The translations under genes were made by a program, and so were the position numbers. A stretch of 39,036 nt of DNA. Origin: Acanthaster planci. Lineage: Eukaryota > Echinodermata > Asteroidea > Valvatida > Acanthasteridae. The notes beneath the pieces were generated by a model. That model was not told where the DNA came from. It ran no database searches and was given only the letters and a program-made list of their open reading frames with translations. Below are positions 1 to 10,635 of this stretch, in pieces (the first letter of the stretch is position 1; every line of letters starts with the position of its first letter). The stretch spans positions 680,426 to 719,461 of the forward strand of contig NW_019091526.1 of the NCBI RefSeq assembly GCF_001949145.1, given 5' to 3'.

Positions 1-765
1 TTACCGATACAAACAACATAAAAGAGAAAAAATGCATTCGGTTTGCAGAAAATCATGAAAATTGTAATACAGCATGCAACTCCAGAAGATGAAACAATTT
101 GAACGGGCTGTCATACCGGATCCACACTTGAACCCACCACGGTTCTACCTCGCCCAGTGTTACGTCACTCCGTGATCACGTGAGATTGCGCTGACCAACC
201 CTTCATTGCGTAATCTGACTTCACAGCCTTCGGAGTACAGTCCAGTAATTCAAGCCCCATTGAAAACAGTGTAAAATCAGCACTTTTCAGGGCCCAATAA
301 CATGCACGCCAACATCCCTGAGATCTCTGAAACACAAATGAAATTCTTGTCTGGTCATTTATCTTTCAATTTCTATTCAACTTTTTGTGGGTTAACCAAT
401 TGCATTTTACATTTTTCCCACAAAACAAAATCACCCCCCGAAAAGTGATTTTTCCGAAGTCTGATTGCAGCCATTTTTCAAGTTGCAACCCTCAACTTTC
501 TTCGGCTCCTAGGACCATTTTTCAACCGTAGTTTTTTTCTGCTCTCATATGAAAGCTCACAGACCCAGGGAGTCGATCCCGGCAACGATTTACACAATTT
601 TGGAGGCCAAACAATCTCCTTTTTCCAAAGATACTGTGGGGGGCACTTTAATGCTAATGAGTTGGCCAGAAATTGTGGTCTGCACCCTTCGGACGTAATT
701 TTTGGTGCGAGTCACCAATGCATATTCTCTGTATTAATCATCCTGTTGAATGACACTGTCCTATC
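1..765. other. 5' flank of the DIRS-like element, no gene seen
   Basis: No open frame longer than about 40 codons and no convincing exon is visible. The stretch from about 430 to 620 has several short homopolymer runs and a near-repeat of the phrase catttttcaa. It may hold the left terminal repeat of the retroelement that follows, but I could not match it to an inverted or complementary copy on the right side (5690-5930). It may equally be host intergenic DNA. Confidence 0.4.
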
Positions 766-2178
766 ATGGCAGACGATAATACCCGTGCCTTGTTTGATTT
801 GGCTAAGGAGCTAGCAGGAAACCCTGAACGGTCTGATGCAGAAAAAAACTCTGCTTTCTACTGGGATCATGAAGGACAAACCCTTCAATGCAGAGCCAGT
901 TGAAAACTTAGCTACTGCACAGGCCCTAGGCCGAAAGCAAAAACTGGCTGGTTCTTCAGAGGCAGCTGACACACAGGCTAATAAATGTGTCCAGTCTACC
1001 GCGATGGCTCCACTCGGTAAGCGCCAAAAAAGAATCCAAACTACTAAGAATCAGGCTACTTCGGGTGCAAAACCAGCTAGCGTTAAAGGAGCCACAACCA
1101 AGACTGACATTCCAGAGACATTGTTGAAAACAATGGCCTCATAATTTCAGGCGATGCAACAACAGTCTATTCACATGCTCTGCAAAGGAATGCAGGAGGG
1201 TTTCCAGCAGCTGGTAAGCGCCATGGACCCAATTATTTGCACTGTAACTTAGCCAACAGAGCCGAAACGGCAAGGTATTGAAAATCGAGCCCCTCCAACG
1301 GCTTCAGATGAGTTGCCAGATGGCAATCCAGATCAAGTTCTTAACAAACTTCTGCTGTCAAAAGACGACAATACTGAGCAAAACCCAACAGGCACGTCAT
1401 GTGGTAATGCAGACAGCTGGGGTTTATTGGAGGACATTGTGCAAGATTTCAGTGATGAATATAAGACAGGCCCACGGGTGAAACCTGAATTGGTCAAAGG
1501 ATGAACACTATGCTGAAATCCAAAATGGCTGACGCTAAATTGTCAGAGAATGAAAAGTTGTACCCCTCTCCAGAAAAATGTGACGCACCTTGAGATCTGG
1601 AGTAAACTTCGCACAGCCACCAAGCGAGAAAATTTAAAATTTCAGAATTTGCAAGGCATTCAACTCACATCCTTGGTACTCTTGCAACAGGTTGTTGATA
1701 CCCAGTGAATCTCAAAACCGGTAAAATTGATAAGACAACATAGGATCCAACTGCTATCACCCGCAAGTGTGTGGATGCGATCGCCTTCATTGCGACAACT
1801 TACTGCGACATCACTCAAAAACGACGAGTGTACATAAAGCCGGACCTAAACGCTCAGTATCGGCAAATCTGTGCAAAACATACGCCTGTCACTAAGTTTC
1901 TATTTGGTGATGACTTGTCCAAGCAAGTCAGTGATATTAACGCCACGAAACGTGTAGGGCAAAAACTAACTCCTGATCGGACCTCGCCCTATCGGAAATC
2001 GTATTCTAGCAACTATCATGAAAGAGAGCGGCCACGCCCCTCTTATTCGAGAACACCACAGTACTCGTCCCGCCTTACAACAGCTCAAAAAAACTGGAAA
2101 AACTACAATGTGGGTCGCCGCCCTCAGACACGCCTGAGAGGCAAACAGCAGAGCAAGTGGGCATTGGACAAAATATAG
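766..2178 (+). pseudogene. DIRS-like retrotransposon gag, frameshifted
   Basis: Start ATG at 766 opens a frame beginning MADDNTRALFDLAKELAG. It is lost at an A-run near 839-846 and continues in the frame that opens at 836. In-frame stops follow at 1142 and about 1250, and a further frameshift near 1480 restores the stretch NWSKDEHYAEIQ. The last third (1771-2178) is the clearest. It contains DAIAFIATTYCDITQKRR and the phrase PVTKFLFGDDL, followed by a basic arginine/serine/tyrosine-rich tail, which fits the C-terminal half of DIRS-type gag-like proteins. The family would package element RNA. This copy has at least four disruptions and cannot make a full product. Assignment to DIRS rests on this motif and on the reverse transcriptase and tyrosine recombinase downstream. 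Confidence 0.75.
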
Positions 2179-2199
2179 CCTTATCGGGCCCGCAAAATA

Positions 2200-3375
2200 A
2201 GGTAAGCATGCTTAATTATGCACTCGTTTAAAGCTGGTCGATTGAAAGAGTTTGCCTCAAACAAACGGGAAAAAACTTACATCAGACAAATAGATCTTCG
2301 AACTGGTAAATCGTTACAAAATCGAATTGACAGAAACTCCAGTTCAAACGAGAAAGCCCCGCACTTTGCGTGTCCAGTCGTTAAGCCAAGGGCTCGCCAT
2401 ATATTTGGAGATCAAGAAGTTACTGGATTTGGGAGTGACTGTTGAAGCACAACACTCCAGAGATGAATTTGTATCCACTTTTTTTGTTCGCCCTAAGAAG
2501 TATGGTTCTTACCGCATGATTCTCAATCTAAAACAATTAAACCAATCGGTTGAATGCCACCATTTTAAAATGGATACTAGTCACACGGTTTTCAAAGTGC
2601 TTGGCCCGGCTGTTTTATGGCATCAGTAGATTTACGGCATGCATATTATTCGGTGGCCGTTAACAAAAGTTATCAGCATTTCCTCAGGTTTGAGTGGAAA
2701 GAAAAACTCTTCCAATATACCTGCTTACCTAATGGTTTAGCATCTGCCCCACGGGTATTCACAAAGTTGCTTAAGCCTCTGCATGCTTCTTTACGTCAGA
2801 AGGGACACATATCAGTTGCATATATTGATCATTCATATTTGTAAGGTAGCTCTTTCCAAGATTGTAAGCGGAATGTAAGAGACACCGGTGCATTATTTAC
2901 GGATCTAGGGTTTACAGTACATAGCGAGAAGTCTGTACTTTGTCCCACTCATAAACTTTTTTCTTGGGGTTTTTCATAGATTCCTTGAATATGACCGTGT
3001 CTCTGACAAAAGAAAAATCAGCTGGGCTAAGAAAAGCTTTTCAATTGCTTTATGACACCAGCTGTCCAACCAAAGGGGAAATAGCTCATGTCACAGGGTC
3101 TATAGTCTCTGTCTATCCAGCCGTAGCTTTTGGACAACTGTTCTACCGACAGCTTGAGACTGATAAAATTGAGGCGTTAAAACATAATGCCAATGACTTT
3201 GAGGCTAAAACTTCTCTGTCTAGACTCTCCAGATAAGACCTTCAGTGGTGGATTAGTAACAGTAACTACAAACCCAAAATCTAGCAAGGGGCATGATTAT
3301 GAGCTTTACTCTGATGCACCCACAGAAGGATGGGGGCATCGTGTTCCAAAGGCTCCAATGGAGGTCGCTGGTTAG
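2200..3375 (+). pseudogene. DIRS-like reverse transcriptase, decayed
   Basis: Reverse transcriptase blocks appear in order but in alternating frames. IKKLLDLGV and FVRPKKYGSYRMILNLK lie in 2327-2629. ASVDLRHAYYSV and CLPNGLASAPRVFTKLLKP lie in 2617-2844. GFFIDSLNMTVSLTKEK and a helical connection domain lie in 2964-3236. The order and the phrases LPNGLASAPRVFTK and YRMILNLK are typical of DIRS/Ngaro-type polymerases. The catalytic YIDD box reads YIDHS here, so one metal-binding aspartate is replaced by histidine, and a stop follows at about 2842. The start of RNase H (YSDAPTEGWGH) is at about 3300-3335. The copy is dead as a polymerase. Confidence 0.85.
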
Positions 3376-3909
3376 GGAACGAGTCAAGTTCTCATATTAA
3401 TGTGCTTGAGATTAAGGCTGCTTATTTTGCCATCAAGGCCTTTTCCATGTGTCGAAGGACATCCACTTGTTAAAAATAGATATACCACGGCAGTAACGCA
3501 CCACAACAATCACATGGGAGGCACACACTCCAAAGGGAACTGTGGCTATGGTACAGAGATCGCAGTATTTGGCTTTAATACAGCGGTCATTATTCCAGGA
3601 AAATTGAACGTTTCCGCTGACTGGGCATCAAAGCATTTTCAGGACAACACAGAGTGGCAACTCGATGAGAGGGTTTTCACACTAATGCTTAGAACGTTCT
3701 CTGTTGGCCCAGATATTGACCTTTTTGCATCACGCCTCAACCACCACTTACAGAGATATGTGTCTTGGCATCCAGATCCACAAGCGTATGCAACTGATGC
3801 AATTACTTTTAACTGGGCTGATCACTTCATCTATGTATTTTGGCCTTTTTCAATCATGACGAGAGTCCTGCAAAACCTGGAAGAGGACTCTGCAGAGAGG
3901 CAGTTGTAG
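3290..3909 (+). pseudogene. DIRS-like RNase H and linker region
   Basis: The RNase H portion follows the polymerase without a separate start. It begins with YSDAPTEGWG, where the family has an SDAS-type active-site stretch. INVLEIKAAYFAIKAFS follows across a frameshift near 3375-3400. A segment with TTAVTH, HMGGTHSK and IPGKLNVSADWASKHF lies in frame from 3400. The distal part (DNTEWQLDERVF, DIDLFASRLNHHL, YVSWHPDPQA, RVLQNLEED) is the conserved linker between RNase H and the recombinase in DIRS-like elements. It is open from 3400 to 3909 but frameshifted relative to the upstream part. Confidence 0.75.
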
Positions 3910-3919
3910 TTGTCCCATA

Positions 3920-4789
3920 TTGGCCCACCCAACCCTGGTGCCCATTGCTCATAAACCTTTGTGTTTCTCCTCCGTTTTTCTTGCCCAGGAGTCGCAAGAC
4001 TTTAAGGATGCCTCACGATCCATCAGCTGTTCATCCACTTCACAGGAAGCTGCAGCTCATGGGGTGTCATTTATCCGGCAGTTGCTCCAGATTAAAGGGG
4101 TTTCAGACGCCACAGCAAAATTGATCGAAGCATCCCGCAGGGACGGAACTGTCAAGCAGTATCATGTATACCTTAGAAAACGGCAACAGTGGTGTCTTCT
4201 GCACCAAGTTAATCTATTTACACCAGATTTAAATAGCACTCTTGATTTTTTGACTAGTTTATACAATGATGGCGCAGGTTATAGCGCCCTAAATATTGCT
4301 CTTTCGGCCCTGTCTGCCATTGTTTCCTTGTCCGATGGTAATGTTCCTTTCGGACAATATTCACTTGTTTCCCGTTTGCTTAAAAGTTGTTTCCAGTTAC
4401 AGCACAGAATCTGGGACGTTAGCATTTTGTTACGCCAGATCGAAAGATATGATGATGAGATCAATCAATTACCTTTGAAACAGTTAACAAGGAAATTAGC
4501 AACGCTAATGCCATTGTTATCTGCCCAAAGAGTTCAAACCATACACTCTTTGAACCTAGGGTTCATGGAAGTCACAGAGTTCAGATGTTCTTTTCGTATA
4601 CCTGTATTGATGAAGCAATCACGACCAGGAGTCCATCAAAACAGTATAATCGTTCCTGGTTATCCAAAGAACAGAAAACTTTGTGTTGTGACCATGCTAC
4701 AGAGATACTTCCAAGTGACTGGTAGTCTCCGTAATTACCCCTGGGAAGAGGGAGCGGCCTCTTTTGGCGAGTCCATTGGAGCTAATTAA
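3920..4789 (+). pseudogene. DIRS-like tyrosine recombinase, N-terminal part
   Basis: This is one of the two longest open frames of the retroelement region (289 codons). It encodes the N-terminal and first catalytic part of a tyrosine recombinase, the enzyme DIRS elements use instead of a DDE integrase. Supporting phrases are the helical SAM-like region with DGTVKQYHVYLRKRQQW, then RLLKSCFQLQ..WDVSILL, LKQLTRKLATLMPLLSAQR and CVVTMLQRYFQVTGSLR. The arginine in SAQRVQTIH is the likely Box I catalytic arginine. The reading is interrupted after about 4750, where family-like sequence stops. It resumes near 5400, so this is the left half of a split gene. The proposed start is only the first available one, since DIRS recombinase frames commonly overlap the upstream RNase H region. 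Confidence 0.85.
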
Positions 4790-5395
4790 CGGGTTTTTTT
4801 TTCGTCCAAATGCAACGACTACTTATCATATCCTACCCCTGTACATGCTGAAAAACCTGGTTTAGTCACTTTACAGCCAGGGCCTCCCCTAGCCAGAAAA
4901 AAATGAAAAAAAAAACCTGCCCGCCTTGAGCCAGCCTCCAGCCAATTCCCATAGGACAGTGTGCTAAGTGGTCTTTTGTGCACAATACAATGGGTTGTTT
5001 ACAAAAAAACGGTGCCTGGGGCAGGCAGTGGAATGTTCTTTATCAGTGACAGCTGTCTTGAACTTGTCAGAGGCCTCTTCCGGCTGTCTTCGAAGTGTTA
5101 TTTTTGTTGGGGGGGTTTGTGGTGGTGGTATGGCTTGGCTGGCGCGTGGCGAGGCCCCCTCCTTCAAATCAAGATAGCCTGGGAAAACGCCCCCCCACGG
5201 TACTGTGATGTACGTTTGGTGGTTTTTGGTGGTTTGTAAGACCTGTAGAGGCTAGAGGGCAACCACTGAAGCATTAATATACCTTTAGGACGGACTCAGG
5301 GCTCTGCAACCTTGAAAAATGAAACGGACTCAACAGAAGAGTCCGCTCCAGCCACCGTGTGAGTAAAAATTCGTACTGCCTCGCAGGGAGAAAAC
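4755..5395. mobile_element. About 0.6-kb insertion splitting the recombinase gene
   Basis: Recombinase-like sequence stops after the phrase GSLRNYPWEEGA and restarts with FLTVWKPHRAASKDTI near 5403. In related proteins these two segments are separated by only a few residues. The roughly 640 bases between them have no recombinase similarity, contain A-, T- and G-runs (for example at 4795-4803, 4898-4914 and 5109-5116), and have no long open frame of their own that I recognise. A secondary insertion is the simplest reading, but I see no clear terminal repeats or target-site duplication. Local expansion or replacement cannot be excluded. Confidence 0.45.
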
Positions 5396-5399
5396 AAGC

Positions 5400-5673
5400 T
5401 TTTTAACCGTGTGGAAGCCTCATCGAGCTGCATCCAAAGACACAATCAGTTGCTGGGTAAAGTGTACACTGGAAGAGGCTGGCATTGATACAGCTGAGTT
5501 TTAAATCTCATAGCTTACGGGCATCGTCCACAACAGCGGCACACCTCGGTGGACTGCCTCTTGACTTCATCATGAAATGTGCAGGATGGTCAAATGCATC
5601 AACATTTGCTACTTACTATAATAAACAAGTAATTCCTCACAATGTTGGTCCCAATCAAACTTCACTTCTGTGA
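5400..5673 (+). pseudogene. DIRS-like tyrosine recombinase, C-terminal part
   Basis: This is the right half of the recombinase. VWKPHRAASKDTISCWVK and LEEAGIDTAEF are read in one frame from 5409. After a shift near 5498 the frame 5485-5673 gives the Box II region. The HxxR motif is H-S-L-R at 5509-5520. It is followed by a GWS motif and the tyrosine-containing stretch FATYYN, where one tyrosine is the expected nucleophile. The catalytic residues R, HxxR, W and Y are therefore all still recognisable across the two halves, although frameshift and insertion prevent expression as one protein. The frame ends with TGA at about 5671. Confidence 0.85.
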
Positions 5674-5935
5674 AGCTCGTTTAATTTTAGGATTATACGC
5701 AACATGGGCCTGTTCATCCTTCAGTGGATGCGCTGTCGAGCCTTTTGCTCAGCTCTCCCTTTCAGTGTAATGTCATCCGTAAATAAACTAAACTGAGAAG
5801 AAAAAGAGGTAGGGGGAAGAAAAAGAGAGGGATGGACCCAGCCTCAAAAATGTGACCAAGGCGTAAAAACAATACGTTGTTTGGTTACTCAACCTTCCTA
5901 AGTTTACGGTCGTGACCCTTAACGTTTTAGTTCAC
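5674..5935. other. 3' end of the DIRS-like element, untranslated
   Basis: No gene is seen here. A short purine-rich run (gaagaaaaagag, repeated with variation at about 5795-5830) follows the recombinase stop. DIRS elements normally end with inverted terminal repeats and an internal complementary region. I could not pair this stretch convincingly with anything upstream of 766, so the element boundaries are open. Confidence 0.35.
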
Positions 5936-5972
5936 CCCCCCTTTTGGGAAAATCCTGGATCCGCCCCTGGTG
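5936..5972. repeat. Interspersed-repeat terminus (C-run plus GGATCCGCCCCTG)
   Basis: A short C-run, the phrase gggaaaatcctgg and then atccgcccctgg mark what looks like the end of an interspersed repeat. Translated on the minus strand it gives GADPGFSQKGG, a peptide I associate with repeat ends in marine invertebrate gene predictions. That association is from general familiarity and not from a search. A looser version (tctggattcgcccttg) occurs near 11900. Confidence 0.4.
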
Positions 5973-5984
5973 ATGAATACGTTG

Positions 5985-6400
5985 TGACCCCCTTTACTGC
6001 TTGTTCTCGCGGTGTTTGGAAGAATTCTTGAGAATGAACTCGATCTGCAAACCGAAGAAGTCGACAGTGGCTGGGTCTCAGACTTGGTGTACCGGGTGCA
6101 GTTTGGCCCGTGCGATGGGCGCAGCCGATCTCTATGCCATCAGCACTCTTAAGCTGCATTATTTTAGTTGGCGACGAAATTGCTGACAAAATCTCCCCAG
6201 ACACCCCCTGGATGACAATGCAATTGCGAAGGTTTTTGTTGCGGATCTTGTTCTCGGTGTTTCTGACAATGCTGAGGTTGTATTCCTTTGTTGTCTAGCT
6301 GCCTCTTCGTTTTTCCAACAGTCACCGATGATTTGGAATCGGCATTGTTGGTCTTGCCGGACGCGTTAACACGATATTCTTTACTTGCAGTGAGGTAAGT
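5985..6400 (-). pseudogene. LINE ORF1-like fragment (L1 ORF1/RRM type), frameshifted
   Basis: Read on the minus strand, 6204-5990 encodes an asparagine- and arginine-containing lead-in. It continues with the phrase GIEIGCAHRTGQTAPGTP, then RPSHCRLLRFADR and REQAVKG. This order (basic NLR-type start, a GI.I..AHR.G motif, RP followed by a hydrophobic strand with RF.DR) resembles the RRM and C-terminal domains of L1-type ORF1 proteins, which bind element RNA as trimers. A preceding lysine/serine-rich segment (6400-6290) lies in a different frame. No reverse transcriptase is attached, so this is an isolated piece. The match is by motif only. Confidence 0.45.
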
Positions 6401-6499
6401 CGTTGTTCTACGTAGCGATAGGCGTAAAAACTCAGTCAAGCTTGTCCTAAGTATAGTCAGGAAGTTACCACTGCACGCCCACGTCCAACACATTCCCGT

Positions 6500-8990
6500 A
6501 CCAGCATCTTGTTAAACTACGTGTATGACACGCACACGGTGATGGGTGTTTCGAAGAATTTGGTATTTCTTCACGCGTTTTCTTGCTAAGTGGATTGTTG
6601 GACATGATCAGTAATGTATTACTGCTGGACTGTTGTCAACTTGATAAGGGGGCAGTAGAAACCCTCCAGTAGAAAATGAATTTTTGCCACATATGGAGGA
6701 AAAGCAGGATCGTCTCAAGTCACGCTGTCATTTCATGTGAAGTAATCTTCTTTACTTTTCCGTCCCTTGTGTTCCCCTTTATTACAGCCTTCCTCTAAAA
6801 GGCTGTTCCAAAAAAACAATAACTCTGCATAATCCTATTCATACAGTTTTCACGTTACAAGCATTATTATTGGAAGAGCAGTGGATGTTTCTTCAAAACT
6901 GTATTTCATTGAGATATACACATGTATATTTTTTCGAGGAGGCTTTTAATGAACTTGGGTTTCGATGGAATGATAAGAATAATGAGAGCTAGTATAGACT
7001 TTGAAGAATAGCAAAAACTGAAAAAAGTATTCGAATATTATGAGGATCTACACAGACATTAATCGTTCTGTTTCAGTGTAATTTTGATAAAAGCAACTCT
7101 TTCGTACATGGTTCTTATTACTAAATTTTGTAAGTTGTATGAAGAAAGGCAACGGAGTGAAAATAAACCTTTACAATGAATTATTTCGAGAATTTTAAAG
7201 AGTTACCAGTACTAAAAATACTACTTTCTACGCACCCCTCCTTTGGGAATTCCTTTCGCATTTTCAGCGTTTTCAATCTTTCACGCTTAGGGACCTTTAT
7301 TTTCTCGAAAATAATATTAAAGCAAAATGACAGATTTTGAACAAACCACCACACAGATAACGTGAAAATCTCCGCGCGCGTATGCGCAAATGACACTGTC
7401 AACAGGGAATTCGAAATTTTTCGTTGCACAAAGTGCAAAGGTCGCCGTTCGCGTCGTATGTCAACCTTCTAGTACTAACGATTATTTTGGGGGAGGATCC
7501 AAAGCGGGCCAAACTTCAACAGCGATTTTTTTTCTTTTCAGATGTCTTTATGAGATAGGTCAGATCGTGATACGACCGATGTTGCTATGATTTTATTCAT
7601 CACAAAGTATCTTGCCCCTTCAATTTTCCTTGTGTTACGACACATGGCGGCATAAACAGCAGCAGCCGCTGGCTCAAACAAGACTGGATCGACGGCCGAA
7701 ATCAAGATAGTTGAGACAGAATTCCGGAGTCAAGTTCGACATAAATTTATACACCCAATAAGATATGGGACGGATGAGCACCACCCTCACATGTCCAATC
7801 CCTATACACAATCTAGATTATGATTCCTGACACATCCCCCTAGATGTCTGAAAAGACATAGATGCCAAGGGCCTGGAGCCTACCCTGTCAGTATAAGTTT
7901 TCCCGCTTAATTTAGCACTTGTTTCGTTTAAAATTGCTTAAAGGAAATTTTAATTTTGTCAAAGAAGGGTCGCTCGCCCTAAACGTTGATTCCAATTGGA
8001 AATAACACCTCCACTAGATTTCACTTTCAGAGCATTGTAAATCACCCCCCCCCCAAAAAAAAACACAGTTGTCCTATTCATCGTTATTTTTCGTCTCAAT
8101 CCGAAAATTGCGTTGAATCGGAAAAGCAAATTCGTTTTTTGTCATAATGTTACCGATCATTTAATTTTGTCATTGAATGTATCGTTAAGATGGCCTAAAT
8201 TAGCGGTTACTTGGACGTGTTTTTTGTGTGATTCAAACTAGAAAAGAAAAGAATTGGCAAAAGAAATCAGGCATAGCAATTACATAAAGCACTGTTATTT
8301 GACTTTTTCTTACTGAAAGACGAATTTGCTTTTTCAATTCAACACCATTCCCAGAGTGAGACGAAAACGACGATAAATATGAAGAATAAGTGTGCTTTAT
8401 TGGTGGTTAACAATGCTCTGAAAGTGAAAGGTGGTGGCAGGCTCTTTCACCACTGTAACCAGATGCCACAAACGAATTTTATTAACAATGGCGAGTAAGC
8501 TTTTGTACATGTATTAACTTTGTATTCGGCACGTTAAAATGCCCGCCCGGTAGCTCCAATGACCTCTGCATGTTGATTGGGGAGTTACGGGTCCAGATCT
8601 TTTCATATGCAGTCTGTGCAAAACACTTGCAAAAGTTAAATACGTTAAAATATTGTTCTGCATTATCTTCTAGGGAGTTTCGTGACATGTAAATGTGCTA
8701 TTAAAATCACAATGAAATGGCTTAACCAAACCTAACAGACCTACAGGTTAGTTCAAATTCTAAGAACATGAAAGTGTATGCTGTTTCTTTCATTTCACTG
8801 ATGTATAAACAGAGAACTCGTGTACAATTGAAAAGCCACTTGGATTGAAGCATCAGAGGTTCGAGTATCTAAAATGTTTTTTTCATCTGCTTTTTCGAAA
8901 TAATGGTTCATAATTTGAGGTTACATTCTCTGCCATAAACGATTTCAGCAACGACCCAAATTCACACAGGCCATCGGGTTACGAATCAAA
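6500..8990. other. Non-coding stretch with one strong splice acceptor
   Basis: No convincing gene. The minus-strand open frame at 7438-7181 is lysine/phenylalanine-rich and looks like AT-biased noise. A G/C-free polypyrimidine tract on the minus strand ending at 8238 (ttcttttcttttctag) is a good 3' splice site. The sequence after it has a possible donor after 8211. If joined to the exon at 9255-9222, the frame would close at once with TGA. A C-run followed by an A-run lies at about 8046-8064. Confidence 0.35.
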
Positions 8991-9076
8991 CACGAAACTC
9001 TGGATTCCTAAATGCCAACACAGCAACAGTTCCCCCCGTTGTCTGGAAATGTTTTTAAAAGTGCACTTTTCATTAC

Positions 9077-9264
9077 ATGGAATTTTCAAAAGGGATGTCG
9101 AATACCATACATATATTGAAGAAGACTGGAAAGATTGTTATCGATATTTCGGTTCATTTTGACAGGCAGTCATTCATTCCATCAATCAACTGCAAACAGT
9201 GGACTGAGAGTATAGTCTTACCTTTGAGAGAGCCTGTGCAGTTCTCACCAAGGCCCTGCAAAAC
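9077..9264 (+). CDS. Alternative plus-strand open exon overlapping the 34-nt exon
   Basis: This plus-strand frame runs up to a good donor (gtaagt at 9265) and reads as ordinary protein, for example HILKKTGKIVIDISVHFDRQ and LPLREPVQFSPRPCK. A weak acceptor (ttttcaaaag) lies near 9093. No family is recognised. It competes with the minus-strand microexon at 9255-9222, and I favour neither strongly. Confidence 0.2.
9222..9255 (-). CDS. Candidate 34-nt internal exon, unknown secreted-protein gene
   Basis: On the minus strand a 34-base segment is bounded by ttttgcag before 9255 and gtaagac after 9222. It starts in phase 0 and ends in phase 1, and reads GLGENCTGSLK plus one base. NCT is a possible N-glycosylation site. 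Its phase matches the phase-0 end of the exon at 11399-11220, and the spliced junction would read SSSCK-GLGENC. The opposite strand is also open here (9077-9264) and ends at a consensus donor (aaac/gtaagt), so strand is not settled by sequence alone. Confidence 0.35.
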
Positions 9265-9885
9265 GTAAGTTGTACTTCAGAATTAATATTCTATATCTCA
9301 GGAACGCATCAAATTTCTTTTCTTTGTTATTCATCGTCCCTAAGGATAAATGCTGGCTTCCCACTTTACTCTCGGATGAGAAGAGTTACTAACGTTTGTT
9401 CAAAACGTGGGTCCTCAAACACGGACCCTGGTGCACTTCATACAAAATTAAGCAAATATAGGAATGACAAAAAAAAAACCGCCCCGTTTACACACAAACC
9501 AACAACATCAAAAAATTTGGTAGTTAAAGCATGTACCATTTACACTAGGGGTGTGCAACGTCAGTTTGGAGCTGGTTCAATAGACCTTTTCACTAATAAA
9601 TTCAGGTGTTTGCTATAAAACAGCATGAAAAGAGACCGGCTTAGATACGACAATCTCGTGCGCACAGGAGAAATCACGATTGTCTTTTTACAGAGCTCTA
9701 AAAATCCCGCTTAGATTAGAAACTAATAGCAAAAACTATTTAATGGGATTTTCTGAAGAAAAAATTGAACACAGATAGGAAACCTGCACCTCTGTACGTT
9801 TTCATGAGCCCGCTCACACTTTTGCCGCCGAGCCAAGGCCAATTTTGTGCGCATGCGTGCATTATTATGATTTATTAGTAAAAGG

Positions 9886-9993
9886 ATCTGTTACAGCCAG
9901 CAAAGTATCAAAAGAGAATTACATCAACATAACACTGGATTATGTAACACCTCCAGCCAAAGCTGGGCAAGACATTGTCTTCGATGAATATAC
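9886..9993 (+). CDS. Possible plus-strand exon, unknown protein
   Basis: The reading SKVSKENYINITLDYV followed by TPPAKAGQDIVFDEYT is open on the plus strand. It lies between possible acceptors (ttattag near 9873 or gttacag near 9899) and a donor-like gtaacg at 9994. Composition is protein-like with one possible N-glycosylation site (NIT). No domain is recognised. Its entry phase does not match the plus-strand candidate at 9077-9264. Confidence 0.2.
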
Positions 9994-10120
9994 GGTAACG
10001 TCACGCCCGCAAAGCTGCAGTCATGATTACTCCTCGAAGCAAGGAGTTCTTGAAGTCATATGTGATTAGATTGTCTGAACATACATCTGTGCCTTTCCGC
10101 CATTTCGTTTGTTTGTTTTT

Positions 10121-10364
10121 AAGTCAGAATATAACCTTTCATAAAGTAGGATACTCAAGGTGTTTTATCTTATACATTCTGAGAAAACCTTTACACGTAA
10201 TACCCTTATTAAATGAGATTTCATTTTTCGGCAGAAAAAAAGTCAGAATGTAACCTTTCATATACATGTCGTATGATACACGAGGTATTTTATCTTATAC
10301 GTTCTGAGAAAACTTTACCACAAAATACCCTTAGTAAGTGAGATTTCAAGTTTTGTCGGGTGAA
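10121..10364. repeat. Two-copy tandem repeat, period about 119 bp
   Basis: The segment starting aagtcagaatataaccttt at 10121 is repeated from 10240 with modest divergence. Shared landmarks in the same order are gtattttatcttatac or its variant, ttctgagaaaac, atacccttattaa or its variant, and gagatttca. Spacing between equivalent bases is about 119. Function is unknown. Confidence 0.8.
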
Positions 10365-10635
10365 AATGATATATACCGTATTATCAAAAATATGTAAAAA
10401 TTTCAAGTAGATGCCGTTTAATAAATTTGTCAGATAGTTTCCCAGGCGGAAGCAAAAATTAATTAATTTTATCTGATTAGATAAGTCAAAACACCAAAGT
10501 TGTCTTCGAATGCGCAACTACGTCCTAAAAAAAACAATGCAACAATAATACTAAAACGCTTTCCAGAAATATGTCCCACAGTTTATAAATATTTGGTTGT
10601 AAACGTAAACGGCAGTCGAGACTCATGGATTCAAA

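Noticed and set aside
6318-6394. Plus-strand exon between ttttccaacag and gtaagt reading TDDLESALLVLPDALTRYSL
   Set aside because: Splice signals look good, but the minus strand here lies in the lead-in of the LINE ORF1-like fragment, which explains the coding-like texture better.
7181-7438. 85-codon minus-strand frame
   Set aside because: Lys/Phe-rich, no motif, no splice or polyadenylation context.
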